From positions 68,522,183 to 68,586,182 of the forward strand of contig CM034538.1 in assembly GCA_020002185.1 (NCBI GenBank): DNA of 64,000 nt, read 5' to 3'. How positions within the stretch are numbered: position 1 is the first letter of the stretch; each line of letters opens with the position of its first letter. Shown in pieces: positions 55,025-64,000 of this stretch. The position numbers and the translations under genes are program-made. The notes under the pieces were generated by a model. It searched no databases, had not been told where the DNA came from, and saw only the letters and a program-made list of their open reading frames with translations. This DNA comes from Paraescarpia echinospica. Its lineage: Eukaryota; Annelida; Polychaeta; Sabellida; Siboglinidae.

Positions 55025-58000
55025 ATGGCGAGCCAACGTCCGTCGTTTGGTGTATCTGGTGACATTGTTCACCTGAATGTTGGCGGGACAAGGTATTGAC
55101 ATGTTTAAACAAACTGTTTTATCGTCCAGTCTTCAGTTTCCGAGGCAGAATGAGAGAGCGAGTTATTATTTCTACTTCCATATAGCCAAAATATAGGCTT
55201 ATTATTAATTTATGTCTTGATTTTATTGCCATTAAAGTCATTCTTAGTCAGTTACCTCGTTTTGTCTATTCCAAAAAATGGCAAAATGTTTACTCCATCA
55301 TGATCATGCTAAATCGCTTGAGTTACAAATGGGCACATATCATAGTATGTATTAATGTTTTTGGTCACTTAGTATCCGAAATAACGCTGTAAATTACACT
55401 AGCATCAGCAGTTATCGTCCATTCTTCCCTCAAGAACTGCAGAGGCTGGTGCAGTTTGGGCCACAACAGAACAGGCACTAGAGAATAAATCTTATCGTCT
55501 AGTGCCTGTAACGAGGGCTATTTTATAATGTGCCCTTTTTGTACATGGAGTGATGTAGTAAGATTATATGAATATTTTGAGATGAAATGAGATAAAAATT
55601 TCAATTACAGATGTAGTAATAATAATGACCTGATAAATGCAATTTTACCAAGTTCTTTGTTACATTAATACTATTAATTTAATAGGTCCAAATACTAATA
55701 GCCAGTAATGCCTGTGTAAGCCTGGCAGTCGGCCCTGTTAAAGGTAAGTCCTTATATAGTACATTATCCAGTCCTCAGGACTGCTCTAAATGCTTTTCAC
55801 TTTACTCTTTGGCAGACCTGTTCAGTCGAACACCATCTCAACTTCTCTGGGAAGCATCCAGCCACACTGCAATTAATGCACGGAGACTGTTCTTTCACAA
55901 ATATCCACAACTGTCTATAGCCAGGTACTCATTCATACAGGTGAGTGAACTAGAGCAAGTGTGAATGAACTTGCCCAAGGTTCTACACTGCAGCACAGGA
56001 TTCGAACCCGGGTTCTCTCGGCTGAGAGTCTGAAGTTCTAGCCACTGCACCACTGCACTCCACGCTGTTCATCATCACTGAGTATCGTTGGCTGTAGCCT
56101 AAATGGCGGATTCTGGGTATGACTGGATTGCGTCAGAGTGCTGCATCAAAATCAGTACAGGGCGGCGATAATGGGGTGCCGCTCTCTGACAGCTCCACTC
56201 TCTCAGCCAACGACTTTCTAACTGACAGATATCCAGTCGCAATATCTGATAAACTTGGCGGCGGTACTTCTCAAAGTGCATCAGTCTTGGACCAGAGTGA
56301 TTATTCTGCACCATAGGCGGTAGCTGTGAGCATCAGTTGACCTAATTAATACCACGCCCACTTGCTAATGTGCGACGCATTGCTGTCATTAACCAAAACG
56401 ACCAGTCTACTCTGGTTTAAGATGTTGCATTGTGAACGCAATGAGATATTTGAACCGGTTTAGTTAATGCGCATGGCAGCGGATTAACTAAACCGACTCG
56501 AAGCCTGCTTGTAGTTTGAACGGGATAATTGATTGAAAAACTGACGTCATTTGGAATGAATAAAGCTTTAGGCTACAGACAGATCACAGTGGCGAGCTCT
56601 GCTGGCAGCCTTATGCGCAACTCCGCGTGAAGAGGACTTAGTAAAGCTTTAGACTACTTTGGTGTTAATAACAATACAATTTTGACACTCATTCCCACAG
56701 TACAACTGTTCAAGGGTATGTCGGTGTGTCTAAAATGTTACGACTATGTTACGTTCACTCTAATGTCGCTGTAATTGGCAACCAGCGAAATCAAAACGGT
56801 CAGCGGGAATCATGATCAAAATACTGTACATAATGACCTTGGTATGTTGCTTCAAATGTAGATGTAAGCTTATTATCTATATTGTCAGTGTATCAGAGTC
56901 TGTTGAATGGATGCCTTGTACCATCTATTGGGATTGTTATTTCCACTTCCAGGTATTCCACGTCACGACAGACTCTGATGTGGGTACCAGACTCATTTTT
57001 CTCCAGGTAAGTTGTGAGGTCTCCATAGAAGGTGCAGTGTTAAAGGTGCCACTGCAATTTCATCTTATTCATTTCAAATGTGTTCAGCGAAAAAGCAGAC
57101 CTGCCTACCAAAACAACACGTTATTTCATGTGTGGAACTTTCTAATGTTGTTATTGTGAAATCATCAAACAAAATGAAATTATTAATTTATTTAATGTTG
57201 GACTCGACATTAATTCAAGTGATTCTCAAAATTAGAGTATTTGTGTGAATGCACAGTGTGGCGATATGTGTGCAGCGTGTCTTTCTGTGTTGACATTGTC
57301 GACTGTCCTCGCTCCCTTAAAGACTATGTGATCATCAGATTGAGTGGTTGAAAGCCAAATGGCAGCCCGGCAATAATATATATTGGTGTTCGGAGGTTAC
57401 CTGAAGTAACAATTAAAGTCACTTCCTTCGACAATTGACAGCATGAAATGATCTCATAATTGTTGGTGACACTGATAATAAGAACGTGCTGTGAAACTAA
57501 CAATTAAATAAATACATTCAGATTAACAGTAATGTGTCTGCAAGCTGCGTATTCCTCTGAACAAAGTTTTAATATTTCCAGTTTGCTGAGTGGAAGGATT
57601 TCTTCACTCTTGGATGAATCTGGAGCAGTAAGTATCCATTTTTTGGTTAAAAAACAGTGAATACATAAGTGAACCAAGTAAACACATTATTGACTTCTGA
57701 TCAGTTCAAATAAATCTGAAGATCTGGTTGAAACACAATAGTTGACGATTTGGTGTGGGGAAGTTTTTTCATATAGTTAAAATTAATTATGTTAATTTTG
57801 TGCTTATTTAAATTGTAAAATAATTGTAAGTTTAAAAAGAAACATGAAGGTGGTAAAGTTATTTACTTTGTTCTTGTCATTCGTCATGTCTATATCTCAA
57901 TGTTAATTTTTAGATTTTCATTGACCGAGATCCACTGTTGTTTTCCCGAGTTCTCAACTATTTGCGAACTAAGGAAATTGATTTGAGGTAAGTCAGCCAG

Positions 58001-61000
58001 GCTATCGAGTCAAGTTATTTCTTCCATGCAGGTGGCAGAAATATGGAAGAAACTAGTCTTGGTATACAGAAATGGCAACAGTATCCTCAATTAGCAATGA
58101 TGTATGTGCAACCAGAAACCCTAATCTTTGGTTCATTGCCTTTGTGTATTACATGACATGGTAGCCATCCATGCTTCTTGTCAAAAATATTTATCTCTAG
58201 AATGCCACATGCATAATGAATCAATGACCCTAATCACTTCCTCAATGTACATAATCACTTCCTCAATGTACATAATCACTTCCACAATTGTTTTGTCTGT
58301 TCAGTGGTGTTGATCTACATGCACTGAGACATGAAGCTGAATTCTACGGTATTACCCCACTTGGTAAGTTACCCTCAGTTACAGAAGTGTGTTCTGTAAA
58401 TTGTTTTCATCTTGAGTTTCCCCTAATTTTTATATATATACTATTTTTCCCTGTTCTATTGCAATTGCCTATAGTGTTTTTGACACCCTTAAGTATGTCA
58501 GTTGATGTATGTTAATAAATCAATATTTTATTTCCACAACACGGATAGTGGAATTATTTCAAAAAACAATAATGAACTTTCTTGCATATGGAAACAAGGA
58601 AATTAGAAGCATATTGCTTATGAGCTATTTTCCCTAACTTGTAATTTGTGTGATTATTTAGGTGGAAAACAACATTTTTGAATTTCTCTCTTCATAGATC
58701 TGTGTAATTATGACATAACAATCCTTGCAAGTACCATATCAGAGAGAATTTCATTGGCTGCTTGTGGAATCTGTGAAATTCTGCATTTTCTTTACGTCCT
58801 GTTCATCCTCGAAGTTTCCTTAACAGTTTGTATTATCCATGTCAGTTTGTGTGTTGCTCCACTGTTAGTCTTTTTTTACAGTTTGTATAAAACACATTGT
58901 GAGTTTTCCCTCTACTTTAATTTTTGTCATCTTTTATTCATTCTTTTTAACTAATTTGTTTTCTTTTTTATATATACAATAACTATTTTAATGTTATGTC
59001 ATTAACAAACTTAGTTACATATTTATGTGACAGAACTTAATCTATATGCTGTCTTGAAGTTGATTATCTGCAGAAGACCCAATGTGACTGGTTGGTTGTT
59101 GCAGTGCGGAGGTTGCTCCTCTGTGAGGACATTGATCAATCGTCATGCGGCGACGTGCTCTTTCATGGCATCATCAATCCACCAAGTAAAACGTTTCCTG
59201 GGTTGTTTGTATAAACACTCTTTACAATGCAATAATTTTATGCATGCAAATACAAACAAAATCGAAAAATTTTAGGTGCTCTACTATATTAAAATAATAC
59301 AAGTGAGATGTTTAAAAGTGTGATACTGCATAAAAATGCAAGGTAACTTATCTTAAATGCTATTGCTATGTTTGTTTTGTGTTTACAGTTATATGTATAA
59401 AAGTTAACACAAATGTCAGTAACTTTGTTGAATAAAAATGTTCAAATCAAAATGGTCTATGCTCTGGTTGCAATGTTTTAGTACCCCCGGGAAGGTATTG
59501 TTTTAGTACCCCCGGGAAGGTATTGTTTTAGTACCCCCGAGAAGGTATTGTTTTAGTACCCCCGGGAAGGTATTGTTTTAGTACTCCCGGGAAGGTATTG
59601 TTTTAGTACCCCCGGGAAGGTATTGTTTTGCTAGATTCGTATCCATAAGAACAAGCAAATAAATTATTGATGATCATTTCAGTGGCTGTGTTTTCTTGCC
59701 ACGACGATGAGGAAAAACGGCACTCGCTCTCGAGCATCGAAGCAGAGTTAAACAGTGCTGCCACCTTCAGACCTGTTGAATCAATAAGGTATGTTTATAT
59801 TATGGTCATTCGGTTAGTGTGAACTTACCTACCAAGAGGACTAGGGGTAGCGTAGTGATGACATCACTCATATTGCTAATATAATACACAGGTGTGTGTA
59901 GAGACATATTTATTAGTTTTAATTTTTTAATTCACACAATTTTATATAAAGTTTGTTTGTTTTGAAGGAATAGCACGCAGCAAGTACCAGGATGTTTCCA
60001 CAATGCATCAGGTGAAGATTTCCTACGGCAGGCTTCACCGATGAAAGGTTAATATGACACGAGCAACACTTTTTTCTTTGTTAAATGCTCAAATCAGTGT
60101 AAGTAGTTTGGCTGAAAAAAGAGTAATGACATTGGATAAAACTTATTTTAAATATTATTTAAAATATATTGTTTTTAAAAATATTAAGGTAGCTGCACCG
60201 GGTATCATGTCAGTTGATTTCATTATTTTTTTCTTCATGGAACATTAGTAGGTGTCAGTATGAACATGTGTACTATTAAAAAAACCAAGGCACTATCACC
60301 ATATGTCAACAATCAGTCCTTTAAAAACTGGTATTTTTAGTGTGTCTGTGGAAAGTCCCTTTTCAGATTCTTGGAAACTGACGATGTTTCCATAGTGACG
60401 ATCACGTGTGCGTCAGCCCAGTTCAAACATAAATTCATAATAGTCTGGTTATTCTCATGCCACTATGCTGTTGTATTATAATTACCTAAATGCATCACGC
60501 TGTCAAATCACCAAATACTGGCAGTAGTTTTGTTTATTCTCCGATAATGCCCGACCTCAGCCGCCATTTGCAATGATACGTGACTGACCCCAGCAGGTGT
60601 CAGATAATCTTGTCTACCACAACAAGTTCAACACATGGCCCTTCGTAACACAATATCATGAGACAACTTGGCAGGAAAACCTTGGGGGGGGGAAATCTCA
60701 GTAATAGAAATGTCTGTCAAATTGTGTTGAAATAAGCCAAATGCCAGTAAAAAAAGTCACATTTCTAAACAAAAAACAAGCATCTGGTGACACCTGTATT
60801 ATTGGTAACAACCAGGAAGTATTACTTAATGTTACTTTTTATTAAAAACTACAATACTTACAAAGCCATAACTTGGCATATGAACCCGACTTGTGTTTAC
60901 CCAAAATTGCACGGGATGGTTTTATGTTTGGTGAAGGGGTCGTGCCAAAAATGCAGTACGGATTTTTGCTGTCTTTCAACATTGTAGCAAAATGTTTATG

Positions 61001-63578
61001 AAGCTGTATCAAACTTAATATGCATTTGTTTACAACAAAAAACCTGTTTGAATGTCAATAACATGTTTGTACTTACAACCATACATATTTTTCTTTTGGG
61101 GAGTTTCTCAAAATGAAATAAAAGGCAATTTTAAGGCGTGTCTTTAAACACATTTAAATATCTCTAAACAACATAAAAATCAATCTTTTTGGTCTGGAGA
61201 ATTGTTTAGTATCTGTGGCAAACTCTGAGAAAAAATGGTTAGCTTATCTTCAAAACTTATATTAAAAATTATTAATTCAAAAGAAGCATATAATAGCGGA
61301 TGCAGCCACATTAAAAATCATACTTTACAAAAACTTTAACTCTTTGTACAGCCACAGCCAAACTACTTTATTTCAAAACTTAATATCCGATTTGTTAGAA
61401 TAAATTTAAAAAAATGGAATAGATGAATTAAATTTTCCACAAAACTACCCCATCAGAATTTCTAAGAATTCTCTGGTTACCATGATACCATTATGCAAGT
61501 TGATTTTTATTTAATATCTGATATTTTCATACAGATTTAGTACACTGCAAATTTGGTCAAGACAGGGCAAGTAACGGTTAAGATATGACATTTCGCGGTA
61601 AGCTATCAGACCACATGATACATACCCGGTAGGTCATTTGATTGGAAGTTTGAACCAACCAATCATCGACAGAAACAAAATTTATTAATCTGAAGACCAA
61701 TAACTCGGCGACATGATAACAGTTGTTTTATTAATCATCTTCTGTGTCATTTGATCATGCGTACAGTTGGAATAAAGAACAGTTGCATTTGATTGAGGTC
61801 TTCCTCTAGGTTCTGCAGAGGCCAAGAACTGTTTCACTGGACCAAGAGTGAACATCATCAAGGGACATTTCAACTGGATTGCTGTCGCCTATCCCCACTT
61901 TGTATGTCTCTACAGGTCAGTGTCATAACTAGACATACTCTCCTGCAAGTCATGACCAGAAGAGACATTACAAAATGCTGTAACAAGAAGTGGGCGAGGG
62001 CATCACCGTAGATTGACATTCCAATTACCCTCACTAGCATTCTCTTATTTAAATTTTGATGCTGAATGGTATTGAATAATGTGTTTACTTTCTTTTACCT
62101 ACCGGTACTTGCTGTTAGGTTTATTGTCATATGTGCGTAAGGGGCATTTTCATTTAGATAAACGTTCCACGGTCATTGTTTTGTGTGCGACCATCTTATG
62201 AACCTGTTCAAATCCGTTTGGTGCCGTTTCAAAGCTTGTGCAATTTTGTTTACTGCACATTACCAAAGTTCACTGAGATGTGTGAACAAATACCAGTCCA
62301 GAGACAACGGTATATGAATCTTCATGCAGTGATTGCATCAAATGTGAAATCTAGTTGCTTTTGTAAAGAACTCTTCTGCCAGGGGTGAAGTGTACAGCGC
62401 TTTTCGTAGTGCTGTTGAGAATCAGTTTGATTTACATAATCAATCATCGCTTTGTCCAAGCTAAGTGATAATTGATTTGTTTCTGTGCAGTCGCACTGAG
62501 ACAAGATTGATTGTTAGGTGGTGGTACTAGTGCAACGCATCAGTGGCAGTTGACGTAAACACATGACATATTAGAAAAAATGTACACCTGTTCATGATAA
62601 TCAGGAAACTGATGAAATGGCCCTATGTTTATGTATTTACCAGTAATGCGTTGCTTGACTTGCGTCTTACCATAACGTGAGGTTTCCAAAGACACCATAA
62701 ATGGTGCAGTTTTGAGCAATGACAGTCACACAATGGGAGAACATGTTATTGCAGTGGTTGGCACATCTGTCTGGCATGCCAGTACTTGGAGTTCACAACC
62801 CAGACCAGGCAGGCATGGTCTAGTTGGTGTAAAAACCAGGCATTGGGGACGATGTATCCCTTGTCACTCAGAGATCACGTTAACGCCGGTCCCGTCTCAA
62901 TTTGGGACGTAAAACAACCACTGAGGACGACAAGCACCCTGGCAGTGACCACCCTCAGTGCCAGCATAGAAAGGTCGGCTTGGCTATATAATGTTCTGAA
63001 AAAGGTTGACTAGTTGAATAAGATGTTACATTGTAACCACAATGTATACAGACTAGTCAGTTAATTAATAGAACATTACCGGGTGCTGGAAGGAACTAGA
63101 AATTGCATCTTTTTAATTAAGGGTAGCCACTACCCGAAAATGCCCATATAACCAATATGCCATATCTCTGTTAATACTGAACATATCATAACCAAATTTA
63201 GAACAAAAAAAGAGACGTGGTGACAAATGGTGGAGAAAGAACGAGGGTGGGTGGAAATCCTGGGCAGAGGGCGGCTGACAGAGCAGGCTGGCAGACTTTT
63301 CTGCGTGCCCACGGGATCCGTAAGCCATAAGTAATGAATCAACTGCATTACATCATAGCTTATGTTTGTTTGCTCCAGGATGAAGGACTCTGCGGGTTGG
63401 CACCTGTCGTGGACGAGCCCGAGACTGACGGAGGTCATAGAGCAGGTTGCTCTCAACGCCAAGGTGCTCAACACTGGCCAAGAGAACTGTAACAGGATGG
63501 TGGCAGCCGCCTTTCACTCCACCATACAACTCTGGAGTGTCATGGTCAACGACGGTGGCCTTGTCACTAGGGAGATAG
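55025..63578 (+). CDS. KCTD3: KCTD3/SHKBP1-like BTB-domain protein, exons 1-10 (gene continues beyond the window)
   Basis: Ten exons were found by matching the family order and checking splice sites and phase: 55025-55092, 56953-57006, 57582-57627, 57914-57987, 58305-58363, 59105-59185, 59683-59788, 59968-60047, 61810-61915 and 63379-63578. All introns are GT...AG, and phases join without a break (874 nt, 291 codons plus one base). The BTB/T1 domain spans exons 1-6: [79 protein letters not shown] and VRRLLLCED, then SCGDVLFHG. Exons 7-8 encode a linker with little conservation. Exons 9-10 start the WD-type propeller region: [35 protein letters not shown] and IQLWSV. The start has ACAATGG context. 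Vertebrate relatives are KCTD3 (HCN channel modulator) and SHKBP1. One invertebrate gene usually stands for both, so the symbol is provisional. The last donor is embedded in a 28-bp tandem repeat. Confidence 0.93.
55740..56063 (-). mobile_element. Full-length tRNA-derived SINE in KCTD3 intron 1
   Basis: On the minus strand the head has a GTGGTGCAGTGGCTAGAAC A-box region and GGGTTCGAATCC, a perfect B box. The body then has CTGTGCTGCAGTGTAGAAC, CACCTGTATGAATGAGTACC, and GCATTAATTGCAGTGTGGC, and the 3' part ends TATAAGGACTTACCTTTA. About 320 bp. It is the best preserved copy in the window and defines the family together with the split copy at 8560/13309. Confidence 0.8.
56414..56456. repeat. Short imperfect hairpin related to 63007-63059
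   Basis: GGTTTAAGATGTTGCATTGT, GAACGCAATGAGATATTTGA, ACC. The core AAGATGTTrCATTGTrAmCsC then AATG is shared with the hairpin in intron 9. Confidence 0.45.
58232..58285. repeat. 21-bp tandem repeat, 3 copies, upstream of KCTD3 exon 5
   Basis: AATCACTTCCTCAATGTACAT is present about three times (units of ~21 bp), the last degenerate. It ends about 20 bp before the exon 5 acceptor at 58304. Confidence 0.8.
59186..59682. other. KCTD3 intron 6 with 25-bp array
   Basis: Holds the short array listed separately and otherwise AT-rich intron DNA. Confidence 0.5.
59474..59632. repeat. 25-bp tandem repeat, 6 copies, in KCTD3 intron 6
   Basis: TGTTTTAGTACCCCCGGGAA then GGTAT repeats six times with very few changes. 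Each unit contains the palindrome CCCGGG and a TTTTAG string. It ends about 50 bp before the exon 7 acceptor. Confidence 0.9.
60048..61809. other. KCTD3 intron 8, no feature recognised
   Basis: 1.76 kb of AT-rich DNA. I found no exon, array or element. Confidence 0.5.
61916..63378. other. KCTD3 intron 9, possible SINE-like segment
   Basis: Around 62738-62800 GGTTGGCACATCTGTCTGGC and GGAGTTCACAACCC sit at tRNA-promoter-like spacing and are followed by GGCATGGTCTAGTTGG, which may be a degenerate tRNA-derived SINE. A hairpin is at 63007-63059. No exon recognised. Confidence 0.3.
63007..63059. repeat. 53-bp hairpin in KCTD3 intron 9
   Basis: TGACTAGT (63007-63014) and ACTAGTCA (63052-63059) are exact reverse complements, and ACATTG/CAATGT (63028-63033, 63040-63045) form an inner stem. 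The centre resembles the short element at 56414. Confidence 0.6.
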
Positions 63579-63834
63579 GTCAGTGGCCCTGTCACTAGGG
63601 AGATAGATCATTGGCCTCATCACTAGGAGATGGTCAGTGGCCTCATCACTAGGGAGATAGGTCAGTGGCCCTGCCACTAGGGAGATAGGTCAGTGGCCCT
63701 GTCACTAGGGAGATAGGTCAGTGGCCTAGTCACTAGGGAGACGGGTCAGTGGCCTCGTCACTAGGGAGATGGGTCAGTGGCTCTGTCACTATGGAGATAG
63801 GTCAGTGGCCTCGTCACTAGGGAGATAGGTCAGT
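63556..63834 (+). repeat. 28-bp minisatellite, ~10 copies, built on the KCTD3 exon 10 donor
   Basis: Units read GGCCTTGTCACTAGGGAGAT then AGGTCAGT. The first unit is the end of exon 10 (...GGLVTREI plus one base) and its donor G|GTCAGT at 63578/63579. The following units repeat the same exon end and donor with small changes. The array therefore carries about ten potential 5' splice sites in a row. The first is chosen as the real one because the family protein continues directly after EIG. Confidence 0.92.
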
Positions 63835-64000
63835 TATGATAGGCATCCTGTAATCTTAGATGGGCAGCTACAGAACTTTGTTCTGGTTATGATGTTGCAG
63901 CTGAAGGTGTATGTATTGATGTGATAAGCTGTGTTATTTAATATTATGAGTTGTTTGCCTGATCCCGGTGTGCAGAGTTTACTGGTCTGTAGTACAATGA
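63835..64000. other. KCTD3 intron 10 (partial), to the window edge
   Basis: No further exon visible before the sequence ends. Confidence 0.5.

Noticed and set aside
56119..56316. 65-codon plus-strand frame in KCTD3 intron 1
   Set aside because: It has no splice sites that would join the KCTD3 exons in phase and no family resemblance, and exon 2 at 56953 accounts for the protein.

Overview
This window looks like metazoan nuclear DNA that is rich in introns and crowded with mobile elements. No bacterial or phage gene organisation is visible. The only host gene that reads cleanly is the 5' part of a KCTD3/SHKBP1-type BTB gene. Its ten exons (55025 to 63578, plus strand) keep phase at every splice site, and the gene runs off the right edge. 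My best guess for the source is an amphioxus (Branchiostoma)-like invertebrate deuterostome. The grounds are the single KCTD3/SHKBP1 gene, the mixture of CR1/L2-type LINEs, Harbinger, pogo, hAT and short-LTR gypsy elements, and minisatellites that sit on exon-intron junctions. A mollusc or another invertebrate cannot be excluded from sequence alone.

Layout. 1-5 kb: gene-poor DNA and a Harbinger-type transposase (2012-3054). 4.8-8.4 kb: two L2/CR1-group LINE copies in head-to-head orientation. 8.56-13.43 kb: a tRNA-derived SINE split by a short-LTR Ty3/gypsy element (8777-13308) with a 5-bp target duplication. 13.6-16 kb: three decayed laminin-G exons, with a 44-bp minisatellite built on the acceptor of the second. 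17.8-20.3 kb: about 28 copies of an 89-bp tandem repeat. 22.4-28.9 kb: an old LINE split by a full-length L2-like LINE with an open 1062-codon ORF and a 7-bp duplication. 28.9-34.4 kb: a minus-strand CR1-type LINE with a PHD-like ORF1, then a plus-strand 5'-truncated LINE. 36.6-37.7 kb: purine-rich microsatellites and a LINE fragment. 38.35-41.46 kb: a pogo-type DNA transposon with perfect inverted ends. 41.8-45.1 kb: several LINE fragments and a 65-bp array. 45.1-45.7 kb: a 40-bp array ending at the acceptor of a TBC-domain exon. 46.2-48.9 kb: a 59-bp array of about 46 units. 49.9-54.6 kb: hAT remnants, an isolated cysteine-rich exon on the minus strand, LINE fragments and a 1.6-kb non-autonomous hAT-like element with an 8-bp duplication. 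55-64 kb: the KCTD3/SHKBP1-like gene.

The most striking theme is that at least three independent minisatellites are made of, or extend through, a splice junction of a recognisable exon: the LamG acceptor, the TBC acceptor and the KCTD3 exon-10 donor. Each repeat unit therefore carries a copy of a splice site. From memory, minisatellites at exon-intron boundaries have been described at the amphioxus Adh locus. I could not check this, and the instances here look worth testing for instability and for splicing.

Most host exons other than KCTD3 appear singly (TBC, Cys-rich) or damaged (LamG). They may belong to genes with very large, transposon-filled introns or be relics. All domain calls rest on reading translations by eye. 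No database search was possible.
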